A stretch of 28,209 nucleotides of DNA from Bacteroidia bacterium (GTDB lineage Bacteria > Bacteroidota > Bacteroidia > Bacteroidales > CAJPTX01): positions 1 through 28,209 of the forward strand of contig CAJPTC010000033.1 of the NCBI GenBank assembly GCA_905373475.1. The letters run 5' to 3'. This document shows positions 7,249-15,506 of this stretch, piece after piece. Each line of letters begins with the position of its first letter. The first letter of the stretch is position 1. The notes beneath the pieces are model-generated. The model ran no database searches. It worked only from the letters and a program-made list of their open reading frames with translations, and was not told where the DNA came from. Made by a program: the position numbers and the translations under genes.

Positions 7249-9270
7249 ATGAGGCGTAAATCTACAACCTTTCTCTTCTCATTCGTAGCAACCGCCCTAA
7301 TTGCCATTAGTAGCCATCTCAGCGCACAAGAGATAGTGACGGTGGGTGGCAGACGCTACATAAAGGTAATCCAACCGATGGAGCTCTCTGGTCGGGAGTT
7401 GAATACCAGCCGGATGTATTCAATGGCAGATGCTGTGCGCTACTATTCGGGAGTCCAACTCAAGGACTATATGGGGCTTGGCGGATTCAAGACCATCAAT
7501 GTACGTAGTCTGGGGTCAGAGCGGATGCGCGTTTTCTACAACGGCATCGAGATCTCCAATGCCTTGAATGCTCAGGTGGATCTGTCGCGCTTTACGATGG
7601 ATAACGTAGGAAGCCTTGCGCTTTATAGCGGACAAAAGGGAGATATATTCCAATCAGCCTCTGACTACGCGAGTGCGGGTAGTCTTTACATCACGACGCG
7701 TCGCCCGCGGTTTCTCGATTCCACGAATACGAATTTCCGAGTGGCTGTGCGCGGTTCTTCGTTCTTTGGCATCAACCCGAGTGTTCTCTACGAACACAAT
7801 CTGGGGAATTACATGACAACCTCACTGAGCCTCTCAGTAGACCGAAGCGCTGGTAACTACGAATTCCGTTATAGGCGAAAGAATTCAAGCGGTAGCGTAG
7901 TCTATGACTCTATTGCTAAGCGCAACAATGACCGCATAAACTCTGCTCGTGTAGAAGGTGCTCTGAACGGACTTTTAGAGAACGGACTTTGGAGCGTTTA
8001 CGTATATCATTATACCTCCGACCGAGGCATCCCTGGTCCCATTGTGAACAACATTTGGTATCGTGGCGAGGAACTAACCGAACGTAACAGCTTTGTGCAG
8101 GGGAACTTAAAGTTGGATGTATCGGAGCAATATCGTACGCAGCTGAACTTCAAGTTTGGGTACGACTATCTGCACTACGAGAACAAAGACGATCACATCG
8201 CGAACCTAGACGAATCGTTCCGACAGTTTGAGGGATATCTCTCTACCTCACATCTCTACAAGATTTATGAAGATTGGGTTGCCACGTGTGCGTACGATTT
8301 GCATTACAACGACATCCTAAAACGTAACGAACAAACATTCCAAGAACCCCTAAATTTTACGCGTCCTTGGCGTCTGAAACACTTATTCTCGCTAGCAACC
8401 CAAGGGGCATTGTATGATCTTCAAGGGCAAGCCAGTGTACTAGGAACGTACGTCAATAACTTTGAACGCGACAACAAGAACCGACAGTACGAAGACGAGT
8501 GGGCAATAACGCCTGCACTGCTACTCTCTTACTCGCCCTTCCGGTATACCGATTTCGCTGTTCAGGCCTACGTAAAACAATCTTACCGTGTGCCAAGCTA
8601 TAGCGACCGCTATATATCATCTATCGAGGGAACACGTTTGCAACCCGAGACGATGCTACAATACAGCTTGGGGCTTAACTATTCCAACAAGACCGATGGA
8701 GCAGTACGACGTTACGGGGCATCGATTGAGGGGTATTATCATGACGTGCGGAACAAGATCATTGCTTACCCTAACGGCTCGCTCTATCGCTGGTCTATGG
8801 CAAACTTGGGGCATGCACAAATCATTGGCGGAGATGCGAACCTCTTTACCACAGTACGACTAATTGAGGAGTACGACAACCAGCTAGACATTACAGGGAA
8901 GGTGCAATATACCTACCAACAAGCCCGCGACATAACCAATAAATACGACACCTACTACGAGCATCAGATCCCGAATATCCCTTGGCACAGCGGATCGGCT
9001 ATCCTAAACATAACATGGCGCGGCTGGGCATTGAACTACAGCTTCCTGTATGTGGGCGAACGCTACAGTCGGCAAGAAAACATAGCCTACTACAAGATGC
9101 AACCATGGTACACACACGATCTTTCGCTCATGAAGCAGTTCTACCTTGGTAACTGGAACATGCGTGCCATGCTCGAAGTGAACAATCTGCTGGGACAAGA
9201 TCATGAGATTGTATCAAACTACCCAATGCCAGGGCATTTTATACGCGTAACCCTTGCAGCCGAGATCTAG
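7249..9270 (+). CDS. btuB: TonB-dependent outer-membrane receptor, probable cobalamin transporter
   Basis: This is a 22-stranded outer-membrane barrel that imports a scarce ligand using TonB energy. The 673 residues begin with a signal peptide ending LSAQ (about 1-27). The plug domain follows (about 40-150, with VRYYSGVQLKDYMGLGGFKT and NVRSLGSERMRVFYNGI). The rest is the barrel, rich in Tyr, Asn and Trp. There is no N-terminal carboxypeptidase-like domain, so it is a classical BtuB/FepA-size receptor rather than SusC. Two surface lipoprotein genes follow by 2 bases and by a 4-base overlap. A TonB receptor with a beta-propeller lipoprotein is the BtuB-BtuG arrangement of Bacteroides cobalamin uptake loci; that is the basis for the substrate. 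Haem or another metal complex remains possible because no cobalamin riboswitch is seen. Confidence 0.7.
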   Translation: MRRKSTTFLFSFVATALIAISSHLSAQEIVTVGGRRYIKVIQPMELSGRELNTSRMYSMADAVRYYSGVQLKDYMGLGGFKTINVRSLGSERMRVFYNGIEISNALNAQVDLSRFTMDNVGSLALYSGQKGDIFQSASDYASAGSLYITTRRPRFLDSTNTNFRVAVRGSSFFGINPSVLYEHNLGNYMTTSLSLSVDRSAGNYEFRYRRKNSSGSVVYDSIAKRNNDRINSARVEGALNGLLENGLWSVYVYHYTSDRGIPGPIVNNIWYRGEELTERNSFVQGNLKLDVSEQYRTQLNFKFGYDYLHYENKDDHIANLDESFRQFEGYLSTSHLYKIYEDWVATCAYDLHYNDILKRNEQTFQEPLNFTRPWRLKHLFSLATQGALYDLQGQASVLGTYVNNFERDNKNRQYEDEWAITPALLLSYSPFRYTDFAVQAYVKQSYRVPSYSDRYISSIEGTRLQPETMLQYSLGLNYSNKTDGAVRRYGASIEGYYHDVRNKIIAYPNGSLYRWSMANLGHAQIIGGDANLFTTVRLIEEYDNQLDITGKVQYTYQQARDITNKYDTYYEHQIPNIPWHSGSAILNITWRGWALNYSFLYVGERYSRQENIAYYKMQPWYTHDLSLMKQFYLGNWNMRAMLEVNNLLGQDHEIVSNYPMPGHFIRVTLAAEI

Positions 9271-9272
9271 AG

Positions 9273-10460
9273 ATGCGAGTCACTATATCCTTTTTCCTTG
9301 CTTTTTTGGCGGTAGGGGTACTTCTCTCCTCTTGCCGACGCGACGAAGTTTTTGTCTACTCTCAGCAGGAATTGGTAGATACTCCCCCCGAGGAAGATCC
9401 TGAGATTGTGGGACTATACGTCCTCAATAGCGGCGTAAAAGGGAATAATGAGGCTACGCTAGACTACTTTGATTGCCTTACAAGCACTTATCACCGCAAC
9501 ATCTATGCAGAGCGCAACCCCGATGCCCTACCCAGTTTAGGAGACAATGGCACAGACTTAGCTGTTGCCGATGGAAAGTTATACGTAATCCTCTCGGGCT
9601 CGCACCGCCTAGAAATATTCAACGTTGAAAATACGCAACGCTTTGCAACCGTATCAATCAATAATCCGAGACGCATATTGCTACGCGATAATTATGCTTA
9701 CATCACCTCGTACCTCAAGCAAAAGGAACAGAAATACGGAGAACTTCCTTTAGGTGAGCTTGTTCGCATTAAGACGGATGATTTGACCGATATCCGTAAA
9801 ATTACCCTAGGGTGTCAGCCCGATGAGATGTTGTATTTCGTCGCGGGGAACGAAAGTACAGGCAGCGAAAAAGAAACACTGCTCCTTGTATCAAATACGG
9901 GGGAATATAACTCTCCACACTTTGATAACCGCCTCTCAGTAGTAAACCTAGACAACTTCGTACAGACCAGCTATATACGCACGGGCACGTCGCCACATTG
10001 TCTGGCTATTAGCGGACGCTATTTGTACGTAGAAACCTCGGGGAACTACAAAGAAGAGCCTCCGCAGCTATGCATACTGCGAGACAAGAGCAACCTTAAC
10101 ACCTTTACGCGCGATACAGTACGCGATTTGCCCTCACTCTCCTTCGTTCAGGTAGATGATACGTTGTTTATGATAAAGGGGCGCAAAAACCAGTTTGGCG
10201 ATGTTCTGGAACGCGATTTTGTGAAATACAGTATGAAGGCGGACGACATTGTAGATCGTTTTGTTGCCGACGGTACGGAAACGCAGATAGAGACTCCAAC
10301 CAGTGTAGCAGTACACCCCGTTACGCACGAAATCTTTATCACAGACGCACGTCGCGGAACTTCCAGTGGCTTACTCTACTGCTATACGCCAGACGGACGA
10401 CAAAAATGGAAAGTAAAAACTGGGATTGCGCCTTGTAAAGTAGCCTTTGTAAAGAAATGA
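9273..10460 (+). CDS. btuG: Surface beta-propeller lipoprotein, BtuG-like
   Basis: In Bacteroides, BtuG is a surface seven-bladed propeller that captures cobalamin with very high affinity and passes it to BtuB. This 395-residue protein has a lipoprotein signal with lipobox LSSC (Cys21). The residues after the cysteine, RRDE, resemble the acidic lipoprotein export signal known from Capnocytophaga and Bacteroides, so surface exposure is likely. The body shows repeated propeller-type blades: LYVLNSG near 48, DLAVADGKLYVILSGSHRLEIFN, LLRDNYAYITSYL, HCLAISGRYLYVETSG and TSVAVHPVTHEIFITDARR. The start lies 2 bases after the receptor stop and the stop overlaps the next start as ATGA. Fold and location are well supported; the ligand is inferred from the neighbours and from the match in layout. 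Confidence 0.65.
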   Translation: MRVTISFFLAFLAVGVLLSSCRRDEVFVYSQQELVDTPPEEDPEIVGLYVLNSGVKGNNEATLDYFDCLTSTYHRNIYAERNPDALPSLGDNGTDLAVADGKLYVILSGSHRLEIFNVENTQRFATVSINNPRRILLRDNYAYITSYLKQKEQKYGELPLGELVRIKTDDLTDIRKITLGCQPDEMLYFVAGNESTGSEKETLLLVSNTGEYNSPHFDNRLSVVNLDNFVQTSYIRTGTSPHCLAISGRYLYVETSGNYKEEPPQLCILRDKSNLNTFTRDTVRDLPSLSFVQVDDTLFMIKGRKNQFGDVLERDFVKYSMKADDIVDRFVADGTETQIETPTSVAVHPVTHEIFITDARRGTSSGLLYCYTPDGRQKWKVKTGIAPCKVAFVKK

Positions 10461-11833
10461 CACTTCTACGTACTCGTTTTGCCCTCTTTGCCCTTTGCGC
10501 CGCTGTTTTGCTCTTTTACGCATGCCGAAAAGAGGAGATCCCGTTGCTAAGTTTGGGTGTTCTAGATACTTACCAAGGGACGCGTTTGCAGCCCGTGTAT
10601 GTTACCTGTGGGCTGGATCGTGGGAGCTTTGAATGGCGTCTGACGCATTTTGTAGATGCAGCTGGCGAAGAGGAAGAGAAGGATGAGCTGGTTTCTACGC
10701 AACAAACCTTTATAGCAATTCTAGATAAGGTGGGAGAGTATACCTACGATTTCACCTACGAAGAGAATGGGGAAGTGATAAAGAAGACTTTTCGCATTCA
10801 GATTGCCGACGAGATTATTAGCTACAGCCCGTACATTGCCGATGTGATTGATTATGTTCCAGCACCTGGTCGTTTCGTGAACAGCTATTTGGGTTATGCG
10901 AGCACCCCGCCAAATACCTACGAAGAGGTACTGGCGCGTTGTAAAACCATCATTTGTGGTTCAAAAATCAATAAAGCAATCTCGCTCGGAGCTTTTGGGG
11001 GGTATGTCGTTTTTGCGTTCGATCACACAGTGGTAAATGTACCCGATGTGCCCGATTTCAAGGTATTCAGCCATGTTAATGTTACAAATCCCAATGCAGA
11101 TCCTGCGCTCCAACGTGTAGTCTCTAATAGCAGTCCAGGTATTGTGTGGGTAGCTTTTGATGCCAACAACAACGGGCGTCCCGACGAAGCAGAGTGGTAT
11201 GAACTGTACCGCCCCACGGTAAACGAATCGTTGGAGGCGCTGCCTAAGCGTACTACAAAGTATACAATAACCTATACGCAGAATGAGACGCCTGCATCTT
11301 ATTCAGGCGCGCGGCTAGATTCTGCGGTTGCAAGAGACTACAAGATCCCCGAGCACATTTTATGGGAAGCGCGTGCCGAACTTGGTGATTCTGAAGAAAA
11401 TACGCTTGTAAAGGAGCAGAGCAGCGGTTACATCCCTAAGTTGAAATTTGACGTTTACGACCCTAATAGCTCACAACAATTTCAGAACAAGGAGTACTGG
11501 CCTCTATGGCGCAAAGAACAGAGCTCTATGTCGTTTACAGGCACGCTGTTGCCAGACAATGGCGAAGAGGAGTGGTCTAAAATTAACGATGGCACTGGTG
11601 AGAAACTGCAGGTGACGTCGCAACGTTGGGTTGTAGCTGGCGCGTATGCAGACAATCACCCGAATACAACATTTGATATTAGTTGGGCAGTGGATAAGGA
11701 TGGAAAACGTGTTCACCTGCCTGGTATACAATTCGTGAAAGTGCAAACGGGAGTCAATTTACAGCTTGGACACAACGGCAGTTCGTGTACCGAGATACAA
11801 GGCGCAGTAGACCTTCACCTCAAGGAGCACTGA
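10457..11833 (+). CDS. Surface lipoprotein of the btu locus with a calcium-loop-like motif
   Basis: The exact function is unknown; similar proteins occur beside BtuB-BtuG in Bacteroidales and are usually annotated as cell surface protein. The 458 residues start with a lipoprotein signal (lipobox FYAC, Cys23) followed by RKEE, a good match to the K-(D/E)2 surface-export signal. Residues 30-115 look like an immunoglobulin/PKD-type sandwich (YTYDFTYEENGEVIKKTFRIQI). A second domain holds GGYVVFAFDH (181-190) and DANNNGRPDEAE (235-246), which has the Dx[DN]xNGxxDxxE spacing of EF-hand or dockerin calcium loops. The first codon overlaps the btuG stop (ATGA), so the two are translationally coupled and probably work on the same ligand. 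A ligand-capture or receptor-lid role is my inference. Confidence 0.6.
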   Translation: MTLLRTRFALFALCAAVLLFYACRKEEIPLLSLGVLDTYQGTRLQPVYVTCGLDRGSFEWRLTHFVDAAGEEEEKDELVSTQQTFIAILDKVGEYTYDFTYEENGEVIKKTFRIQIADEIISYSPYIADVIDYVPAPGRFVNSYLGYASTPPNTYEEVLARCKTIICGSKINKAISLGAFGGYVVFAFDHTVVNVPDVPDFKVFSHVNVTNPNADPALQRVVSNSSPGIVWVAFDANNNGRPDEAEWYELYRPTVNESLEALPKRTTKYTITYTQNETPASYSGARLDSAVARDYKIPEHILWEARAELGDSEENTLVKEQSSGYIPKLKFDVYDPNSSQQFQNKEYWPLWRKEQSSMSFTGTLLPDNGEEEWSKINDGTGEKLQVTSQRWVVAGAYADNHPNTTFDISWAVDKDGKRVHLPGIQFVKVQTGVNLQLGHNGSSCTEIQGAVDLHLKEH

Positions 11834-11854
11834 GAAAAAGTTAAGACTTAGGGG

Positions 11855-11897
11855 TTGCGCAAAGCGCTCCTATGCCAGAGGGCGCTTTGCGGCGCAA
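11855..11897 (+). terminator. Strong GC hairpin after the btu operon
   Basis: TTGCG plus CAAAGCGC (11855-11867) pairs with GCGCTTTG plus CGCAA (11882-11897) with a 3-base bulge, leaving a loop of about 14 bases. An A-rich tract rather than a T-run follows, so rho-independent function on the plus strand is uncertain. A second small hairpin TGGCG-TATTG-CGCCA lies at 11967-11981. Confidence 0.5.
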
Positions 11898-12010
11898 AAC
11901 AGGAAAAACGCCAGAGGCGCACATAAAATTCAGCGACGAAGTACGGCAAAAGTTCTGCAGGCAGTGTGGCGTATTGCGCCAAAAAAGTGCAGAGGTAATC
12001 ATTTTCAGAT

Positions 12011-12018
12011 TACTTTTG
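12011..12018 (+). promoter_or_regulatory. Promoter -7 box of abiEi-abiEii
   Basis: TACTTTTG matches TAnnTTTG and lies 17 bases before the abiEi ATG, giving a very short leader. No clear -33 TTTG is present. The promoter uses the host-type consensus even though the genes it drives look foreign in composition. Confidence 0.6.
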
Positions 12019-12035
12019 CACTAAAATAGCTCAAG

Positions 12036-12839
12036 ATGACAATTAGGGAATGGATTAGAGATAGAGAAATAAGTGGCTATCCAACCTTTTCTAAGGATGA
12101 TGTAAGGCAGACATTTCCAAATTATTCGGAACAAGTGATTAGGAATGAATTATTTCGCCTATCATCACAGGGGATCGTATATTCTGCGTACCGAGGATTT
12201 TATGTTATTGTTCCGCCACAGTATGTGGCAAAAAAGGTAATCCCTCCTGCATATTATATAGATCAATTGATGTCATATCTGAATAAGCCATACTATATCA
12301 GCTTATTGAATGCAGCAGAAATCTTGGGTGCTGCACATCAACGTCCTCAGAAGTTTTCTGTTATGACGGTATTGCCTAAATCCTCGGTATCTCTATCAAA
12401 AAATAATTTACTTGTTTGGGGATATCGTAAGGAGATTCCAACAGACTTTCTGCTATCTAAGAATTCTGAAACAGGAGTCATCTATTACTCAAACTCGGCA
12501 CTAACAGCCATTGATATTGTGCAATATGAACAACACGTTGGTGGACTTTCAAGAGCTGCGACCATTTTGGAAGAATTGACAGAAGAGCTTGATTTTCATG
12601 GAGCGTCGAAGAGCTTGTTTAAGTATACATCAATAGCAACTATCCAACGATTGGGCTACATACTGGAAGAAATTATAGAACAAAGAGAAGTAGCAAACGT
12701 ATTACATGCGGAATTATTAAAATATACTAGGCGTTTTAGATACGTTGCTCTTAGTACAGAAAAATCTGATAAGAGTGCAAAGAAAAATACTCGTTGGAAG
12801 GTTTATATCAATTTGATAATAGATATAGACGAGATATGA
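12036..12839 (+). CDS. AbiEi-family antitoxin, type IV toxin-antitoxin
   Basis: AbiEi is the antitoxin and autorepressor of the AbiE system, first known from lactococcal phage abortive infection. The 267 residues begin with a winged-helix domain (about 1-65: FSKDDVRQTFPNYSEQVIRNELFRLSSQGIVYSAYRGFYVIVP) that would bind its own operator. A C-terminal domain typical of the family follows (ISLLNAAEILGAAHQRPQKFSVMT). The stop overlaps the toxin start as ATGA, so the pair is translationally coupled. Base composition differs from the surroundings: 12061-12180 has 44 G or C in 120 bases, against 63 in 120 for two sampled rfbC lines. This suggests horizontal gain. Defence function is known for some AbiE systems, but not shown here. 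Confidence 0.85.
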   Translation: MTIREWIRDREISGYPTFSKDDVRQTFPNYSEQVIRNELFRLSSQGIVYSAYRGFYVIVPPQYVAKKVIPPAYYIDQLMSYLNKPYYISLLNAAEILGAAHQRPQKFSVMTVLPKSSVSLSKNNLLVWGYRKEIPTDFLLSKNSETGVIYYSNSALTAIDIVQYEQHVGGLSRAATILEELTEELDFHGASKSLFKYTSIATIQRLGYILEEIIEQREVANVLHAELLKYTRRFRYVALSTEKSDKSAKKNTRWKVYINLIIDIDEI

Positions 12840-13630
12840 TAAACAGAAGTGCTATTACTCAATGGAACCAGTTTGTTCCGTGGAATGACAATGCCCAGGT
12901 AGAACAAGACCTTATTATCTCTCGTGCGTTAGTCGCTATTTTTAGCGATGATTACCTTGCCTCCCAGCTGTCATTTAGGGGAGGAACAGCACTTCATAAG
13001 TTATATTTGTCGCCACAGCCTAGGTATAGTGAAGATATTGATTTGGTACAAATTACTGCAGGACCAATAAAACCAATTATGTTTAGGCTGGGGGAAGTTC
13101 TGAGTTTTTTACCAAATAGGATTACAAAACAAAAGCGGTATAACAACACAATGTTGTTTCGCATGGAGTCGGAAATTCCCCCTGTAATTCCTCTGCGCTT
13201 AAAAATCGAGATAAATTGTTTTGAACATTTCGATGTGTTAGGACTAGTTAAAGTCCCGTTTGAAATGGAAAATAGTTGGTTCACAGGCAAGTGTGAGATA
13301 ACAACTTATCGGTTAAATGAATTATTAGGCACAAAACTTAGAGCTTTATATCAAAGAAAAAAGGGAAGAGATCTGTTCGATTTATACGTAGCACTATCAG
13401 AGGCGTCGGTTGATATTGACGAAATTATAAAATGTTACAATAGATACATATCATTTGCCGTACAACAACCTCCTACTTACAGACAATTCATCAATAATAT
13501 GGAAGAAAAGATGACAGACCCAGATTTCTTAGGTGACACGCAAGGTTTAATCCGTCCCGACCGCGAGTTCAATCCTAAATTAGGTTATGAACTGGTTCGT
13601 TCTCAATTACTAGATAAATTGCAGAAATAA
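12836..13630 (+). CDS. AbiEii-family nucleotidyltransferase toxin
   Basis: AbiEii is a nucleotidyltransferase-fold toxin (former DUF1814) held in check by AbiEi; related toxins add nucleotides to tRNA acceptor ends. I choose the start at 12836, where ATGA overlaps the antitoxin stop, giving 264 residues; an in-frame ATG at 12794 would overlap the antitoxin by 46 bases and is less likely. The fold signature is clear: FRGGTALHK (48-55, the glycine-serine/threonine loop) followed by RYSEDIDL (63-70) with the metal-binding DxD at Asp67 and Asp69. The later TKLRALYQRKKGRDLFDLY segment is the conserved AbiEii C-terminal motif. All catalytic motifs are intact, so the toxin should be active. AT-rich like its partner. 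Confidence 0.88.
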   Translation: MINRSAITQWNQFVPWNDNAQVEQDLIISRALVAIFSDDYLASQLSFRGGTALHKLYLSPQPRYSEDIDLVQITAGPIKPIMFRLGEVLSFLPNRITKQKRYNNTMLFRMESEIPPVIPLRLKIEINCFEHFDVLGLVKVPFEMENSWFTGKCEITTYRLNELLGTKLRALYQRKKGRDLFDLYVALSEASVDIDEIIKCYNRYISFAVQQPPTYRQFINNMEEKMTDPDFLGDTQGLIRPDREFNPKLGYELVRSQLLDKLQK

Positions 13631-13691
13631 TAGTTACTGTGTACACGCACAAATAATTGAACACAACGCTTTCTGCCGCGCAAATGAGAGA

Positions 13692-13727
13692 TTGCGCTCC
13701 TAGTGCGAACGTCTCTCTAGGGCGCAA
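13692..13727 (+). terminator. Hairpin after the abiE pair with a competing partner structure
   Basis: TTGCGC-T-CCTAG (13692-13703) pairs with CTAGGGCGCAA (13717-13727), 11 pairs with one bulge. The left arm can also fold with a nearer partner: GAGAGA plus TTGCGC (13686-13697) against GTGCGAA and TCTCTC (13703-13717). No T-run follows. The core GCGCTCCTA and AGGGCGC recurs in the hairpin on the other side of abiE. Confidence 0.5.
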
Positions 13728-13758
13728 ATCGCATACTGAAAATTCCACACCCCCCTCG

Positions 13759-13787
13759 TTGTTTTCTCCCCAGAAACACTACTTTTG
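13759..13787 (+). promoter_or_regulatory. Promoter of rfbC
   Basis: TACTTTTG (13780-13787) matches TAnnTTTG and TTG (13759-13761) lies 18 bases upstream, near normal spacing for a Bacteroidetes -33 element. The -7 box is 51 bases before the rfbC ATG. Confidence 0.65.
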
Positions 13788-13838
13788 CGACGGCATCGTA
13801 GCCTGTTTTAGGGATAGATTGAAGAAGCGAGAAGACCG

Positions 13839-14375
13839 ATGGAGATAGAGAAGACAGCCATAGAAGGCGTATTTGTGGTACGCCCGCACATTCACCGTGA
13901 TGTACGCGGGTTGTTTTTTGAATGTTTCAATGCCCAAGGCTGGGATGCATTGGGTTTCCAAAATGTGTTCGTACAAGACAACGTGGCTGAGTCGGACTAC
14001 GGCGTAATACGCGGTCTTCATTTACAAGTTCCTCCTTCAGCACAAGCAAAACTGGTGAGCGCACTGCAAGGTCGCATTCTAGATGTGGCAGTAGATTTGC
14101 GCAAGCACTCCCCCACCTACGGTCAGCACGTGGCTGTTTGGCTAGACGATGTGGAGCACGCTATGCTCTATATTCCTCATGGTTTTGCGCATGGCTATGC
14201 GGTACACAGCCAACACGCAGTAGTACTTTATAAGTGCGATGCCTTTTGGAATCCGTTGGCAGAAGAGGGCATTGCCTACAATGACCCCACGTTGGCTATA
14301 GATTGGGGCATTCCTTCAGACCGTGTCATTATCTCGGAGAAGGATAAACGGAATCCCTTTCTGCGCACAGTATAA
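13839..14375 (+). CDS. rfbC: dTDP-4-dehydrorhamnose 3,5-epimerase
   Basis: RfbC (RmlC) epimerises dTDP-4-keto-6-deoxyglucose at C3 and C5, the third step toward dTDP-L-rhamnose, in the cytoplasm. The 178 residues form the expected cupin: FFECFNAQGW (26-35), the substrate motif GVIRGLHLQ (55-63) with the catalytic His61, Lys71 in AQAKLV, DVAVDLRKHSPTYG (82-95), PHGFAHGY (113-120) and Tyr131 in VLYKCD, the proposed acid. Every family landmark is present, so it should be active. rfbD follows after a 238-base spacer that has its own -7 box, so the two may be separately expressed. rfbA and rfbB, needed for the earlier steps, are not in this window. Confidence 0.96.
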   Translation: MEIEKTAIEGVFVVRPHIHRDVRGLFFECFNAQGWDALGFQNVFVQDNVAESDYGVIRGLHLQVPPSAQAKLVSALQGRILDVAVDLRKHSPTYGQHVAVWLDDVEHAMLYIPHGFAHGYAVHSQHAVVLYKCDAFWNPLAEEGIAYNDPTLAIDWGIPSDRVIISEKDKRNPFLRTV

Positions 14376-14466
14376 AATTGGATAGCGCAGATAATATCAG
14401 GGGGCAAAACAGAGCCCAGAACAATCTCGCGTGCCTGTATTCGGAATACGTAATGCTCACGTCGTT

Positions 14467-14491
14467 GTAGGGTACGTTGCCTGCGACGCCC
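14467..14491 (+). repeat. Possible REP-like hairpin headed by GTAG
   Basis: GTAGGG is followed by an imperfect stem: GGG and CGTT on the left pair with GACG and CCC on the right, with TA bulged out. It lies in the rfbC-rfbD spacer. The GTAG head, intergenic position and CCC end resemble the hairpins at the right end of the window, but the stem is poorer. Confidence 0.35.
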
Positions 14492-14534
14492 GAAATTCCC
14501 AACATGCATTTAGTTTTATTTCGGAACTAGTGCC

Positions 14535-14542
14535 TACCTTTG
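14535..14542 (+). promoter_or_regulatory. Promoter -7 box of the rfbD-recO operon
   Basis: TACCTTTG matches TAnnTTTG and lies 71 bases before the rfbD start codon. No clear -33 element is seen. If used, it makes rfbD-pgm-rdgB-porZ-recO a unit independent of rfbC. Confidence 0.5.
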
Positions 14543-14613
14543 CTTTGTAGTGGGGTGCATTCCTGAAAGTCGCATTTTAGCCCCATCTACATCTTGAAAT
14601 AGCTAGTTCAATC

Positions 14614-15495
14614 TTGGCACGAATTATTGTTACGGGAAGCGATGGACAGCTCGGACGCTCGCTTCGCGAATATAGAGAGCAAGGCGAGGTTCGTTATCTG
14701 AATCGGAGAGATTTGGATATACGAGATGGTGCTTCGCTACGCAATATCCTCAAGGAAGAAAAGCCCCAGTGGCTAATCAATTGTGCGGCATACACGGCAG
14801 TAGATGCAGCAGAGACGTCGCGAACATTGGCATTCGCAATCAATGGCGAAGCAGTGCGTACGCTAGCACAAATCTGTAAAGAGACGGGAACACGTCTTTT
14901 GCATATCTCTACCGATTATGTTTTCGGCGGTACAGGCAACCTCCCCCATGCAGAGACTTCAGTGGTTCACCCCGAGGGCATCTATGCGCAAAGCAAACGT
15001 GCAGGCGAAGTGGCTGTACAGGATTCGGGGGCAGGTATAGTACTCCGCACTAGTTGGCTCTACTCATATTTTGAACGTAATTTTTTTCGTACCATACTTA
15101 GGAAGTGCCTAGCAGGCGAATCGCTTCGCGTGGTCGCCGACCAAATAGGTACGCCCACATGGGCAGGCAACCTGGCACAAGCTATCTGGCACATCGTAGA
15201 AGGCGTTACTCCGAGGGCTGGGCTTTATCATTACTCGGACTTGGGAGCGTGCAGTTGGTACGATTTTGCTTGCTATATTCGTAAACTGGCAGGAACGAAT
15301 AATTGCATAGAACCTATCGGCTCTGAGGAGTGGAAAGCAGCAGCTCCGCGTCCGCATTTTAGCCTACTAGATAGTAGGCAGAGTCGTAGGGAATTGAATC
15401 TAGGTGCCGTGAACTGGATGGAAGGCGTAGAGTGCTGCTACCGCGCCCTCTTGCAATACGAAAACGGTACTTACTTCGAGCGTGAATACAAATAA
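14614..15495 (+). CDS. rfbD: dTDP-4-dehydrorhamnose reductase, TTG start
   Basis: RfbD (RmlD) reduces dTDP-4-keto-L-rhamnose to dTDP-L-rhamnose, the last step of the pathway. The 293 residues are a short-chain dehydrogenase of the extended type: nucleotide loop GSDGQLG (8-14), INCAAYTAVDAAE (55-67), the STDYVFGG segment (99-106) with catalytic Thr100, and Tyr124-x3-Lys128 in YAQSK. Translation must begin at TTG (14614): the conserved first strand ARIIVTG starts with the very next codon, there is no in-frame ATG upstream, and a TAG closes the frame at 14578. Weak start usage may set the level of the operon. pgm follows after 11 bases. Confidence 0.94.
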   Translation: MARIIVTGSDGQLGRSLREYREQGEVRYLNRRDLDIRDGASLRNILKEEKPQWLINCAAYTAVDAAETSRTLAFAINGEAVRTLAQICKETGTRLLHISTDYVFGGTGNLPHAETSVVHPEGIYAQSKRAGEVAVQDSGAGIVLRTSWLYSYFERNFFRTILRKCLAGESLRVVADQIGTPTWAGNLAQAIWHIVEGVTPRAGLYHYSDLGACSWYDFACYIRKLAGTNNCIEPIGSEEWKAAAPRPHFSLLDSRQSRRELNLGAVNWMEGVECCYRALLQYENGTYFEREYK

Positions 15496-15506
15496 GGAAA
15501 CCATCG

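Noticed and set aside
12794..12835. Upstream start of the AbiEii toxin
   Set aside because: The extra 14 residues overlap the antitoxin gene; the ATGA overlap at 12836 is the usual coupled start for this pair.
13657..13848. 63-codon ORF between abiEii and rfbC
   Set aside because: It spans the hairpin and the rfbC promoter and overlaps the rfbC start; no family features.
14614..14632. Sigma-54-like TGGCAC followed by TTGT
   Set aside because: Spacing is one base too long and it lies in the first codons of rfbD, not upstream of a gene.
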